64,000 nt of DNA from Albugo candida (taxonomy: Eukaryota > Oomycota > Peronosporomycetes > Albuginales). Both the position numbers and the translations under genes were made by a program. The notes under the pieces were generated by a model that saw only the letters and a program-made list of their open reading frames with translations, was not told the origin of the DNA and made no database searches. The stretch covers positions 62,001 to 126,000 of the forward strand of contig JBDOQK010000055.1 of assembly GCA_040437565.1 (NCBI GenBank), in the 5' to 3' direction. This document shows, in pieces, positions 34,361-47,102 of the stretch (the first letter of the stretch is position 1; each line of letters starts with the position of its first letter).

Positions 34361-37300
34361 ATGAATGAGACTATTTGTGCCGAAAAGCTAGCGATTCTGT
34401 GGAGCATCGACGCCCGTTCTCTTCTCGTCCAATTCCTATCTCTTGGCACACACTACTCCGTCACTTTTCACGCTCCATTCGTCTCCAATGATCCCTTAAA
34501 GACGCCAAACTTTCTAAACATTTTCGGCCTGGAGCTTTCGTCCGTAATGAACTCAAATTTGATCAAAGTGAAGCGAGCAAAAGCAAATCCCATTGCAGAC
34601 ACCTTCCTCAACGTGAAACACACTGATTCAAATGGAAATGAGAAGAATTTGCCTTCAGAATCGAACGAAATGAGCATTTCAGAAAATGACTTTTGCATAG
34701 GTATCGACTCTCACGACCTCATTTGGTTCCCTCTGTCCCGCAAAAGCTGTGAAAAGCAGATTCTGAAGCAGATAGAGCGAGAAAGAAAGTCTGTGACGCT
34801 CCATTTTGTCCATTTGGATAGCTCTCGAGCTCTCAGGCCTTTTGATGCGACAACGATCACACAAAGCCACGGGTTCATTATTGATGTGTTAAACCAAGTC
34901 TGTGCATCTCAGCAGCAGTTATTGGATCGATACAGAGCCTTCACAGAGAAACGAAAAGTCTATCGGATGCTTCAGAAAGAGAAGAAAATGATGTATTACG
35001 TGCATGTGAAGACGCAGAATATGCGCTACGCACTGGAAAGGGATTCAGAGTACCTACAAGCCATTCGATTCCAGACGTGGTATGAGCATTTTATGAAGGG
35101 AGACGATCACGTTTCGGAGCCCAAAAGCCCCCAGTCACAAACTGCACAGATGAAAAAGCCCCAAACTCCCGAGTCTCCGGACGTAAGATCGCTCCGAAAT
35201 CAGTCGTACGAGCGCATTCTCAACGCATTAGATCTCAATTGGATCTATCAATTCTTCTTGAAAATCGATCTCAAATGGCTCCCTAAAGCCGAAATGTTTA
35301 TCGTCACATTTCTTCGCGCTCTAATGACCAGTTTTGACCAAGATGTAGCCGAACCAACGCCCACAGAGCAGCACACATTACAGATATTCAATACAAGTCG
35401 AGACATTGTCGTAGCTTTGATCAAAATGTACCTTAACAAACGAAAAGTGGAAGGAATCACCGATCATACGACACTGTACAAGCGATTTGCACAGCATGCG
35501 CGTATGTTACGCAGTAATTTGAAGATTGCTGAGAATAAACAGCTTCGTGACGATGTTTTGTCCAAAGTATTGCCGGAAATGCGGCTATGTGAGATGTCAA
35601 GTGAGGAATTAGCTCCTGAAGTGCTTCAGAAAGAGCGTCAGCGATTATACCAACTGCACGTCCAGCACTCTATGATTAAGAATCCCATCGGGAAGGCTCT
35701 GGTGAAGACGAAACACGGGTACAAAGAAGTCGATTTCGGCGGAAGCGAAGAATTGACTCACGAGCCTGTCAGCACACAAATTCAACCGATTACTCCAAAG
35801 CCTATTGACATGCAGGATGCTCCAAATGTGGAAGCTTGGGGTCTGAGTGTGGCAGCTGTCGACACAAACGGTCTCGAGCCTGTGCGTCCTCTTCCGAGTC
35901 ATTCGCCCAGGGTCTTGGACAAGGGTATGAAAAGCCTGCATCTCGATACTTGCCTTCCATCTCCAGCGGCAGGCGTCAAGCCGACGAACCGTACAACCTC
36001 GAAACGCGTTAGTTTCTCGGCTGTGGTTACCAATACGCTTCGATTCAATCGCAATGACGCTCCAAATTTGATTGAAAAACACAATCCGCAAGCAACTGCC
36101 CCAACGACTCCTTCAGGCGTGTCCTCTGACATTTCTGTCGCGGACGCTCGAGTTTTCGTACGGATTTTATTCGACGGAAGCTACGATTTTTACGCGAGAT
36201 TGACGGAATTCAAGACCTTAGTAACAAGCGGAATGCTGCATCGAATCGGCCAGGAACTCGACATGACAGAAAATATAAAGGTACGTCGTTTCTGTGAGAA
36301 TGTGTGAGTCTCATTCTCAATGGATGCAGCTGTATCGAGAGTGTCATTTCAATCGACCGGAGAGAAAGTATGACGTAAGGCTCCGTTTGGCACATTTGTA
36401 CGGCGAGGCCGACCACATGACAGAGCTACAGGCTCATCTTTTAGCAGCGAATGCCATTGAAAAATCACTTTTGACATTCAAACGACTGCTTCACGATGTC
36501 CTTCACGACCTCAAACGCATGTTTCCATCGCTTACAAAGTCGGATTCAGGCCCCGAGCAAGTAGAGAGTCAGCTGAATGCATTCAAGCATCTCTCAAGTC
36601 GAAAGATTGCCAAGGTCGGATTCTTCACCTGTTACGTTGATTGTAATGACGTATCTCTTCTCAAGGTGTCGGTGCTACCCGTTCATGGAAGCGAGCCTCT
36701 CTCTCGTCATCGATTCCAAGGTCGTGTGGCTGTCGACTCATTAGTCCTCGCGTATGCTTGTCGTGAGACGATCGCAGAGACGCGGAATGCAGCGATCGTC
36801 GAAGCGATGGATTTATTTGTCGACATTCTACAAGCAATCGAAGGTAAAGCGCAGGCTCAGGCACAGGCTTCAGCGTCGATAAAGCCGGAAGCGGAGTGGA
36901 GACATCAAGACAGCTCCATGCCCGCGTATGAGTATGAAGATGAGCCGATGGGATCACCTTTGAAGACGGAAACGTACCCGAGAGATCGATTTCGAATGCA
37001 ACAGCGAAAACGCTCTTATGAGTCTCAAAATGGCCACACAGAGCCTCTACCATATCGTCGTCGTCTTGAGGATTCNNNNNNNNNNNNNNNNNNNNNNNNN
37101 NNNNNNNNNNNNNNNNNNNNNNNNNNNNNNNNNNNNNNNNNNNNNNNNNNNNNNNNNNNNNNNNNNNNNNNNNNNGATAAAGCCGGAAGCGGAGTGGAGA
37201 CATCAAGACAGCTCCATGCCCGCGTATGAGTATGAAGATGATCCGATGGGATCACCTTTGAAGACGGAAACGTACCCGAGAGATCGATTTCGAATGCAAC

Positions 37301-39606
37301 AGCGAAAACGCTCTTATGAGTCTCAAAATGGCCACACAGAGCCTCTACCATATCGTCGTCGTCTTGAGGATTCCACGCCGGAGGATCGAATGCTCACGAA
37401 GCGAAAGCCTTCAACTCCGTTCTTTGTTGTCGATCGAATTGGTCAGAACGAGAAACGCACCATTCCTGCGTCCTTCACTGCGGATGAGAAGATGAGAATG
37501 CTGACGAACGGATACCAGGAGCTCGTCAAGCAGTATTTCAAGGATCGAGATGAGCTTCACGCGTTGTTGGAAGCTGTGCGTGCGGATCCGATGGAAGAGA
37601 TCAAGGAAATCGCGTTCTCGAAGAATCTCAAGGTGGAATGCCTTCTCCTCTTTCGTTCCCATCTCACAAGAGCGTCTGTAGCTGTCCCGCAAGCTGAAAA
37701 AGACTGAAGATGCGTCCGTTGTGTGCACGACAAACGCGTTCGATGGGAAGATTTCCGCTGAAAAACGAGCAAACACACCGGAAAAAGCGATTGATTTGGC
37801 AATTGCGGAATTGAAAATGAAAGCCGATCGCATCGGTTACGACTGGAAAAAGCAGATACAAACGTACATGAAAGCGTCTGTGAAAGCTTCCAGCAGCATT
37901 ATGGCCGCCAACGAAACGCGAGCAAAGCACAAGCAATGGGTACGGACAAAGGCCGACGCAGAGGCTTTGACTGTCTCACACGCGTTTGTGTCTAGATTCG
38001 TGGCGAAGAAAGTCGAGCGGGACACTTGTACTCGTACAAAATCTTTGTGGATGAGTTTCTGATCGTTCATGCGGCGTGTCCGAACGCAAAAGAAGCGAAA
38101 CGAGCGGCAAGTGAGCAGTATCGAGACTTTCTCGAGAGTATCAAGTCTTTAGACGAGAAAAAAGCCGCAAAAAACGCAGTTTCGATGCCAAAAACAACAG
38201 CTCCAATGACCCAACGACCCAAGCCAAAAGTTGTTGTCTGCAGCGACGACGAAGACGAAGAAGACGACGATGAGTACGACTCGAATTCCGGATCCGATAC
38301 GGAATGGCTCTCGACGTACAACAGCTCCTCAAGTGCGAATGTCGTGATAAAGAGCGAGCCGAATCGAGCCGACTCGAGTCAAATGACTCCAATCGAAGCA
38401 CAGGACCCTTACGATGTGAATTCCGAAGCAAAACCTATGGAATGTGCTCGATTCCGTGCGCTATTGCGATGTCTTTTCAGCTGCAAAGATGAAGTGTTTA
38501 AAATCGTCAGAGAATTACGAGGTTGTCTCGCGTTCCAAGGAGCTGCAGAGCGTGTGATTTGTCCGAATGTGAAGGCGTTTATCCGAATGGAACGACTGCA
38601 GGAAGGTGTCATTGACGTACACATTTCACTGAACGAAGTGATTCATTTCGTCGCTTCCGACAGCTCGAAGAAAAGAGCCTGTGACCTCGCAATTGACGGG
38701 ATCTTGGACAAGCTCACACAGACGCATTCGATATGGGCTCAGATGCTCCATTTCTTCCAACTTCGCGTCCTCAGTACCGCCAACATGATGGAGTCGATCA
38801 ATGCTCTCGTACAGGCGAATATCGCACGCTTTAGCATCCGATTCGAAGAGCCATTACCGACGACATTTTCCAGTCAGAAATGCCTCACACATATCGTCTG
38901 TGTGCTTGCGATTGACACGCACATTATCGCCCGAATCGATGCGGAAGATGAGAATGCAGGACGGTATTCTGTGCTCCTTCAAGTGGCCAAGTTTCTTGTC
39001 AATTTGGTGGATGTCGCAATGGATACGAAATCGATCGATCCGATCAAAAATGAAGCGATTCCAAGCACAATTTTAAATCAAAATCGTAGCGAAAACATCG
39101 ATGACGCTACCCGCTCGGACTTTTCGTGCGTTCTACGTCTCCGTGATCCAGGGAATCTCGACGCCTACCACGACTTCCGGCTGTATGGAACGTGGTGTCT
39201 CGAGCATAAAGCGCCATTCATCAAAGACTTTGTCAAAGTCGATTGTGAGAAGGAGCTCGTGTTCACACAGACGGACCAAATTCGTATGAATGAGTTTGAA
39301 CAGCTCTCCAAGAACGGCTCGAGTTTGTGTATCAGTTGTTTTGAATTGGAGTCGGCGTTCGAGCATTCCAAGTTTGTGAATGCGTTGGCAGCGTACGGCA
39401 ATAAGAACAAATACAAAGCGTATGCGCTCAAATGTGCCATTGATCCCATCAAACAGTATCGAGCGCTCATCGTACCAGCGGGAGGCTCCATCAACAGCCT
39501 GCAACCGAATCTCTACTGGCCAACACATCGTCCAACGTCGGTCACAGACTGGAGGAAGGTGTACGGAATGCTCCAGCTACAGACCGATACCGGCAAGATT
39601 CTGTAA
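34361..39606 (+). CDS. Large protein with TFIIS-central-like domain and possible dsRNA-binding-like segments
   Basis: Four exons are supported: 34361-36280, 36330-37632, 37682-37939 and 37996-39606. The introns are 49, 49 and 56 bases with GT...AG ends, and each restores phase. The second exon contains a gap (37076-37175) with a 198-base artificial duplication, so the raw translation is misleading there. Residues about 280-440 match the central domain of TFIIS: ARMLRSNLKIAENKQLRDDV followed by MSSEELAPEVLQKERQRLY. Later segments (GHLYSYKIFVDEFLIVHAAC, then PNAKEAKRAASEQYRDFL) resemble a double-stranded RNA-binding fold. There are acidic runs (DDEDEEDDDEYD) and proline/serine linkers. I do not recognise the full-length protein. 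A nuclear role with RNA polymerase II or RNA is plausible by domain only. It ends 45 bases from the convergent KAP3 gene. Confidence 0.7.
37076..37175. other. Assembly gap inside exon, 198-base overlapping flanks
   Basis: Bases 36878-37075 recur at 37176-37373 with one visible difference (GAGCCG versus GATCCG), compatible with two alleles. Confidence 0.9.
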
Positions 39607-39651
39607 GGCACGCAATAGAGATGTATTACGCCATTACGCATAGCGGGATAG

Positions 39652-42163
39652 CTACATGGAGGCAGTTGGATGCGCTGGGAACGCGTCGAGATACTCGGCG
39701 TTGTAGAGCTCGAAACGAAGCTGTCGAATCCTTTCGCCGTACTTTTCGATCCTTCCGTATCGCTGCATCTCCGTGTCGATGACGAGATCCATCACAAGCT
39801 CACACATACGCCACAACTCGATATTGGACGTATTTGCACGCGCAATTACATCGGAGATAAAGTCAAGTCCGTCCATAATGTGATCGAATGTGTTGAGGTA
39901 CCGCAAAAGACGATAGAAAAGAAGCAAAAGTTGATGTGTGATCTCTTGATCGTGCGCTTTGCCGTGGAAGAGAGCTTGAAGCATACGAAGGAATTTAGAC
40001 GTCACCATCAATGGGATCGTCTTTGGTTCCAAACAGAGCGTGGAAATCCATTGCACGACCTCTAAAACGACATCATCTTGCGAGAATCCCGGCACTAAAA
40101 GCTTGGTGATGAAGGGAACGAGAGAATGATGGAGTATCAGCTGATCCCACGAGCATGTCGGAGCGATATCGTCGGGCGTCACATTCGCGAATATGGCGAT
40201 CATCTCAACGAGGAAATCATGTTTTTCCTGTTGGCTGATGGCGAATTCGATGAGAGGAACAATAAGAGAAGCCCATGTGCCCTTTTGCGTGCAAGTTGTG
40301 TCTTCTTGCGAGCGATATGTCCATTGAGAGATGTTTCGAACGACTTTGACGAGCAGAGGATCGCTTGTGCGAATGACACGCTTCACCAGCGCCTCGAGGC
40401 CTCCACGCTGACACATCCATTCAGCGTTTCGTGCGTTGAGACTCAAATTGACAGTAAGCGCCGCAAGCTCTTTGGCGATGCTATTTTGTGGGAAATTGAT
40501 CTACAAAGACGATACGCAGTGTCAACTCAACGCCTCGAAATTCGTGCGGGGATGCGATACAGACCACCAATTGCATGACAATCGGAATAGCATCCGTGTA
40601 GGTGAACATCGACTTGCAACGATCGTCCATGCTTAAATGATAGAGAATCCGTAGCGTGGAAGCTCGAAATGGCGGCTTCTTGAGCAGAATCACGAGTCTG
40701 GGGATAATGCTGTTCTTGACGAGAAGATCGCGCTGCTGTGGGTCGAAAGAGAGATTGTGTATGAGCTTGAGCGACATCTAAAGCACGCAGAGGATGAGAT
40801 GCGAAAATCCCGTTAAGAGACATCCGACCTGAATGGTTTTCTCGTGGGAACAATTGAGATGCATCACGAGCTTCTCAGGCACATGGAGTCGTATCATGGC
40901 ATCCATATTCTCTTGAAATATGCTCAGTTTCTTGAGGAATGCAAGCACCACAAGCTGGAGATTCGCGGATGTACGATCGAGCATCTAAAGGCTTTTCAGT
41001 CACGAAATCGAGCGACATCGCGCGTGACGACAAACCTTTGACAAGTACGTAATGATATTCTTTTTGACCATTTTCCGTTCCGTGCGAATGTCTTGCGCCA
41101 AATGTATCAAAAGACTAAAGCACACAAAGCTTTGGATCGCGTGAGTGTGTGCATTTCAAAGTCTGTGGACGTACAAAATCTGATTTTGCTTTCGGATGCG
41201 TTTGCGATTGCGTTTTCGTTCGTTTTGATACTTTTCCAAAGCCTCCAAAGACGTTGTGCTCCATTGAGCGCATGTTTGCTCCTCAAGAACACAAAGCTCA
41301 TGTCTTTTAATCTCAAACTCAACGATTTTCAGTGTGGTCGCTCCGATCGAATAGTTTCCCAGCAACGGATGAAGCTGTACAAACGTCNNNNNNNNNNNNN
41401 NNNNNNNNNNNNNNNNNNNNNNNNNNNNNNNNNNNNNNNNNNNNNNNNNNNNNNNNNNNNNNNNNNNNNNNNNNNNNNNNNNNNNNNAGTCTGTGGACGT
41501 ACAAAATCTGATTTTGCTTTCGGATGCGTTTGCGATTGCGTTTTCGTTCGTTTTGATACTTTTCCAAAGCCTCCAAAGACGTTGTGCTCCATTGAGCGCA
41601 TGTTTGCTCCTCGAGAACACAAAGCTCATGTCTTTTAATCTCAAACTCCACGATTTTCAGTGTGGTCGCTCCGATCGAATAGTTTCCCAGCAACGGATGA
41701 AGCTGTACAAACGTCGAAAAGCACCAAAAGATACGCAATAGTGTCATTGTGAGCGTCGAATTCTTCTTGTAGTCGTCACGAAGGACCCGAGAAAGCAACG
41801 CCTACCAAAGAACGACAGCATTCAGCTAAAGGAAGACGCTTTACATACCATCAGAGCCTCATTTTCCACGAGCTGTTCCGTGTGCATCGCGTGCATTGCA
41901 AGGTGGAGGATCCGTATCGCTCCGTCCTGCTTGGACTCGACATCGTCGTCGTATAAGCGCTCCATGTACATATCGAGATCGTGGAGAACAGCATTGGATT
42001 TCCTGGCTTGTCTGTCTTTGCCTCTAGCGCCTGATATGCTGCTCATAGCCCAAGCTGAAGAGCCCAAAGCAGCCGCAATTTGTGTCGTTACGGAAGCGCC
42101 AGAAATACTTATGACGAACGACCGCTCATATTCGAGAGAAATGATACAATCTCGGGAATTCAA
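39652..42163 (-). CDS. KAP3: KAP3, kinesin-2 accessory subunit (armadillo repeats)
   Basis: Exons read 41849-42163, 41175-41801 (containing a gap and artificial duplication), 41036-41129, 40829-40984, 40568-40777 and 39652-40500. The introns are 45-67 bases. Splicing yields a continuous match to kinesin-associated protein 3: DLDMYMERLYDDDVESKQDG, LLSRVLRDDYKKN, IVEFEIKRHEL, VVLAFLKKLSIFQEN, ILYHLSMDDRCKSMFTYTDA, SLNARNAEWMCQRGG and DPLLVKVVRNISQ. KAP3 links the heterotrimeric kinesin-2 motor to cargo, above all intraflagellar transport, which fits an organism with flagellate zoospores. The start codon is unresolved: no ATG is in frame before the conserved N-terminal strand (CIISLEYERSFVISISG), so a further 5' exon is likely, possibly overlapping the gene on the other strand. 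The C-terminal stop is clear. Confidence 0.85.
41388..41487. other. Assembly gap inside KAP3, 228-base overlapping flanks
   Basis: Bases 41160-41387 recur at 41488-41715 with two or three differences. Confidence 0.9.
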
Positions 42164-42164
42164 A

Positions 42165-42818
42165 ATGGCCGCTGCGTCGTATTGTGGGAATCAAATCGAT
42201 ACGGAGAATGTCGATTTAGAGGCTTTGCTGCATACGGAATTAGATCTTCCGCTAGAGTCGAATTTCGATGAGGATTCTTCTTCATCCGATATCGTTAATG
42301 TGTCGTTGGAACTGCTCGTATGCGTCCATATCGTCCGGGAATGATATCCTTCTCACTTGGCTGATCGTAGGCTTTACAAAGTCCTCACGGATGTACGCAT
42401 CAATGGGACAACAATGCAATCTNNNNNNNNNNNNNNNNNNNNNNNNNNNNNNNNNNNNNNNNNNNNNNNNNNNNNNNNNNNNNNNNNNNNNNNNNNNNNN
42501 NNNNNNNNNNNNNNNNNNNNNNTCGAATTTCGATGAGGATTCTTCTTCATCCGATATCGTTAATGTGTCGTTGGAACTGCTCGTATGCGTCCATATCGTC
42601 CGGGAATGATATCCTTCTCACTTGGCTGATCGTAGGCTTTACAAAGTCCTCACGGATGTACGCATCAATGGGACAACAATGCAATCTTCGACACAGGCGA
42701 ATGTGTAAAGGCTTCGGAACGGAACGGTAGGCTTTGTCTCACAGACGACGTTTTATTGACAGTGTGCTGTAGCCAATGTGGAAAAGACTTGCGTGTCGTC
42801 GATTTCGCAGAGGAATAG
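42165..42818 (+). CDS. Possible small zinc-ribbon protein, two exons
   Basis: An ATG at 42165 opens an acidic, leucine-rich stretch (VDLEALLHTELDLPLESNF). If an intron from GTTAAT (42294) to GATCGTAG is removed, the frame continues into a cysteine-containing segment with CTHQWDN, TGECVKASE and LLTVCCSQCGKDL and stops at 42818. A gap (42423-42522) with a 165-base duplication lies inside and must be collapsed first. The layout would be head-to-head with KAP3. I do not recognise the family. The opposite strand also has open stretches here that could be 5' exons of KAP3, so this gene is tentative. Confidence 0.35.
42423..42522. other. Assembly gap (100 N), 165-base overlapping flanks
   Basis: Bases 42258-42422 recur at 42523-42687. 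Confidence 0.9.
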
Positions 42819-43062
42819 ACGATCGAATTCGGATTCTTCTCAGCATGTTGGATCGTCTCGAAGACGTCCACAAAGCACAGCACGGAAGCGGAAGATCAAG
42901 CACGGAGGCATTTATTCACTTTTATTGAACGATCCATTGAGTCGCGAACAACATCAAAAGTGCTCGCCCGTTTTGCTGGAGAATGTCTCTCACGCGGAAA
43001 TGCTGACTTCCATTGCCGGACACACGCTTTTCGCTCAAGGACGTTGAGACATGGAGCGTGTC

Positions 43063-45693
43063 TTATCGATACGTAAGCAAGCCAATTGTCCGGTCATGAG
43101 AGATGCTGAATAGAGCTTTATGTCGAGAATGCCAATTCGCATGTAAGACCTGTTTCTCTACAAATACAACGAGTTAGCGTGTGCGTTGATGACACTCTCA
43201 AACGCTCTTACGATGCACTTGAATCGATTGATGCGGTAAGCCGTTTTGTGAGCCATCCGAATGAGCTCTCAGGTCCCAAAGATGCACCTTCCCCGACGTA
43301 CTTCCACACGATACGCGGAAGCCATCAAAAGCCCACCGAGGAACGACGTATTTACTGAGCGATCTCGCATCGACTTCCTTCATAACATTGATTGTGATCG
43401 ATGAGGCTTGCTGTTTGTCGGCGTACGACTCTCTGATATCGTGCAGGAAGATGCTCTGGACACAAGGCTCAACACTGCTGATCAGTAAGAGATTCGGATT
43501 CAATGGATGCTGTAAAATGCAATTGATTTTCCCGATCGAACAGCTCTGACGGCGTTTCAGTATCGACGAATGCATTCCGGTGTGAAAATCGTATCGAATG
43601 ACCAAGCCATCGCTTCCACCAGTGTATACAGCCTGTCCTTGTGAGTGCACACAGAGACTTCTAATCTCATTACGATGTCCCTCGTGAAGGAATGTATGCT
43701 TCCAATCACTTGCATTGTCTATCAACGACGCAGAAGGCTCCGGTTGCTGCCACATGTGTACACTGTGATTGGGGCATGCAGTGATGATACCTCGAGTATC
43801 GTGATGCCCACGACCGGAAGGCACCCACGCGATCGCAGATATCCCACGGGATTGACTATTGCTTTGCTTGCGAATGATACGATCCGTGGGAATCGCTAAT
43901 TGCTCGGTCGGGTCGTCGGGAATTGCCAATTGATGCAGACGTACGATACAAAATTCCCCATAGCCTGTGATTGGATTCGGTAAAGGATCACGGAATGCTA
44001 ATGCTAATCGATCCCCATCGAGGCTCCACGCCATACTCTCTGCAGCTGGAAGCTCTTCCCGGAACGACGATGGCGCGAAACTCACCAATTTATCGATTTG
44101 TTGGATGGAAGGCTGATAATTCCAAAGATTTACGCTCCCATCGTCGGAACTTGTAGCGAATATGTCGGGCTTTACCGGGTTGAATTCTAATGTTCGTAGC
44201 TTCCGCGTGCTTCCGTCTGGGATCGTGGAGATTCGTGTGTGGGGAAGCAAGTCGGGTGTTTTGATGGTGCCCCAAAAATGATCCTTTCGTTTGGAATTGG
44301 AGCAATTGGACGCGCGAGGAGCGTGTTTTATCTTAATTTTTATATCGGAAATAGCTTTACTTTCGACTTGTCTTTTTTTGATCAGAGGCGATGGCTTTCG
44401 ACGTGAAGGAGTCTCAGGCTTTTTGGGTGTCTCCGGGTCGGTAATAATTGCTGGTGGCAATGGATGCATTTCCTGTTCATGCGGGAAGGCAGCGTGGAGG
44501 AACGAGTCTCTGCGCAAATGTGTTTTACTCTCAGTGGAATTTTGAGAGCTGATAAATTGTTTTTGTAATTGTTGGCGGTCCTGCAGCCCTTTCATAACGA
44601 GTTCGATATCTTTGATTTCGTAGTGTTTTGCACTCATTTGCTGCTCGAGTTCTGTGACGTTTTTTCTGATCGTATCGAACTGTTCTTTAGCGAGGCTCAA
44701 TTTCTTACGGGCAGCTTCCAGCTCTGTTTCCAGAAGAGGTACTGGCAGAGGTGAAGTGGTACTGGACGCTCCATTTCGTTTCCGTTTCATTTTTGGGCTG
44801 CGTGTTGGTTTCCTGTCGCCTTTTCCTTCGGGAGCGAATGGAGGTGAGGTTTTGGACTTGATGATATTTTCTTTTTTCTTCTTTGCACTCATAGTGGAAT
44901 CTTTCTGCTCTTTGACTTTAAGAGGGAGTTTGGGTGCATCGGCTTCGATAGCAGGTATCTCCTCGTCGATATTTTCCATTTTTTTTGAAGCATTTACACT
45001 CGTTGCATGGCTCCTGGAAGGCCCCGACGATGATTGCATTCTTTCATCATTGCGAGGTCGAGAGCGCGATCTGGACTGAGAACGATTCCGTCGATGATGT
45101 CGATACTCTGAATGATCGCGGCCTTGTGAAAATCGGCTGACGGAATGAGGTCTTTTCCGTGAATTAGAGCGATATACCTGTGGAGCCTGAGAATCTACAG
45201 TGTCATAAAAGTGGGTTCTTTGTCGAGCTCCTTGGGTGTACACGCTTCGGGAATGATTGGNNNNNNNNNNNNNNNNNNNNNNNNNNNNNNNNNNNNNNNN
45301 NNNNNNNNNNNNNNNNNNNNNNNNNNNNNNNNNNNNNNNNNNNNNNNNNNNNNNNNNNNNATCATTGCGAGGTCGAGAGCGCGATCTGGACTGAGAACGA
45401 TTCCGTCGATGATGTCGATACTCTGAATGATCGCGGCCTTGTGAAAATCGGCTGACGGAATGAGGTCTTTTCCGTGAATTAGAGCGATATACCTGTGGAG
45501 CCTGAGAATCTACAGTGTCATAAAAGTGGGTTCTTTGTCGAGCTCCTTGGGTGTACACGCTTCGGGAATGATTGGTAATTGGATAATCGTTATTCCGCTT
45601 TCTCAATAGTGCATTTGTACTATCGAAATCGGACTTGGATAGCGTGAAATTCCGACCAAATTCATCGGATGCCGCATAACGCTCGCGAGCCAT
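43063..45693 (-). CDS. Coiled-coil and WD40-repeat protein, two exons
   Basis: Exon 1 runs from ATG 45693 to 43212 and exon 2 covers 43157-43063, joined by a 54-base intron (43158-43211, GTAAGA...TTGTAG). Splicing adds a final WD40 blade, HANWHSRHKALFSISHDRT, that exon 1 alone lacks. The N-terminus is basic and RS-rich (RSQSRSRSRPRND), but part of it is duplicated by a gap (45261-45360). A coiled coil follows (roughly LETELEAARKKLSLAKEQ onward), then a low-complexity linker with KRQ/KKR clusters. The C-terminal half is a WD40 propeller: FATSSDDGSVNLWNYQPS, HRNEIRSLCVHSQGQAVYTG, and CGSTSGKVHLWDLRAHS. The first ATG after an in-frame stop is at 45693. RS and basic stretches suggest a nuclear protein. 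I cannot name the ortholog. Confidence 0.75.
45261..45360. other. Assembly gap (100 N), 215-base overlapping flanks
   Basis: Bases 45046-45260 recur at 45361-45575. Confidence 0.9.
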
Positions 45694-45866
45694 TGCCTCC
45701 GTATCGAGTGAATGATTTTTATCCAATCAAAACACCTCCCGCAAGCATGGCGAATATGGAGGGAAATCGCCTGGACACGATCGATCGGTACTTTCAAGGC
45801 AAATTGCAATCGTTTCTCAATTGTCTCTTACTGTGATTCTGTCGCTACATGATACTATGATAGTGG

Positions 45867-46603
45867 CTACATCGTACTATGACCTAGTGGCTCACATGGA
45901 AGCAGGGCAGCAGCGATCCTTCGATCTTCCGCATTTAAAATATTAAATGTCGCGCATGCGTTTGCCTTGCAATGAAGTAAGACGATTATACTTTCAAATC
46001 ATACAAAGTCACATACCGAGTCCAAACATTCCACTACAATCCCATTCCTCTTCAAATAGTCGCGAACAGTAGGATCAAGATCATGCTGAATATGCTCCCC
46101 ACAGCCCAACAGCAAAAGTTCTAATCGCGTGAGCAAATTCCGTCACCTTTTACGTGAAAAGTATCGTACCGATCGGCGGCTCTGTGACTGTGAAAATTTG
46201 CATACTTTGCTTTGTGATTTCTCGTAAACAATTTGGTTTCCATAACTATACGGAAGCTATAAGCACATTTCTATCGCTTATAAATTCTCTCAAACCATCG
46301 CAATGGTCGGAAAAACTGCTACAGCTCCACGCATATTCTATGTTTCATTGAGTCAGGGACGAGCGGTTACAAGCGATCACTCAGTATACGATATTATTGA
46401 TGACAAAGCCTCCTTCGTCGTACTCGGAGATGGACACTTTATCAGTGCCAAACATCATTTCCTAAGCGTAAATGCATCAGGAAACGAGATGAGGACATAC
46501 TGAGCCTTACGGAATGAAGATCGTGGCCGTAATTGATCCATCGGCGCGATAATCCGCAGCGATTTCGTCCGAGACCGAAAATCGTCGGATAAAGTCGAAG
46601 CAT
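45867..46603 (-). CDS. NDUFAF3: NDUFAF3-like complex I assembly factor (Mth938 domain), six small exons
   Basis: Six exons of 93, 72, 42, 76, 104 and 99 bases (46511-46603, 46390-46461, 46296-46337, 46170-46245, 46017-46120, 45867-45965) join to a 161-residue protein. All five introns are 48-52 bases with GT...AG ends, and every junction keeps phase. Exon 1 encodes a mitochondrial-type presequence (MLRLYPTIFGLGRNRCGLSR). The rest matches the Mth938/DUF498 fold: ISEYDEGGFVINNI, MRGAVAVFPTIAMLWKPN, EPPIELLLLGCGEHI, GIVVECLDSANACATFNIL and NAEDRRIAAALLP. In animals this factor helps build the membrane arm of respiratory complex I inside mitochondria. The gene is divergent from the PA-ankyrin gene and in line with the WD40 gene. 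Because the exons are so short, no open frame longer than about 35 codons betrays it. Confidence 0.9.
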
Positions 46604-46940
46604 ATCTGTGAGAGATTATACTATACTATGATTATATCATAGAGCTTGGAACGATCTCTCAGGCTCCTTGAAAGATCACAAGGCTTTTGATCTGTCGGTA
46701 CCCGCTATACACCCACTAGATTGGATACAATCAATCGAGGATGCAGGATGATCGCGCATTTGTATCGTGGAAGCACAGCCGCGGCCATTTTCCATGTGCC
46801 TTGGCCACATTCGGGTGCCAGGAGCCCCAGGTACAAGTAGGAAAGCTCGTGTATGTGAATCCTCCACGAGCGGATGAGAGAATAGTAGATGAGAATTCCG
46901 TTCAGGGAGGTATTGCACTGGTGATACGAGGTGGATGCTC

Positions 46941-47040
46941 NNNNNNNNNNNNNNNNNNNNNNNNNNNNNNNNNNNNNNNNNNNNNNNNNNNNNNNNNNNN
47001 NNNNNNNNNNNNNNNNNNNNNNNNNNNNNNNNNNNNNNNN
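46941..47040. other. Assembly gap (100 N), 262-base overlapping flanks
   Basis: Bases 46679-46940 recur at 47041-47302, so the first 67 codons of the PA-ankyrin gene appear twice. Confidence 0.9.
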
Positions 47041-47102
47041 CAAGGCTTTTGATCTGTCGGTACCCGCTATACACCCACTAGATTGGATACAATCAATCGA
47101 GG

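Noticed and set aside
44569-45079. Phenylalanine- and serine-rich plus-strand frames over the WD40 gene
   Set aside because: They are the antisense shadow of the lysine/glutamate- and RS-rich coding sequence on the minus strand.
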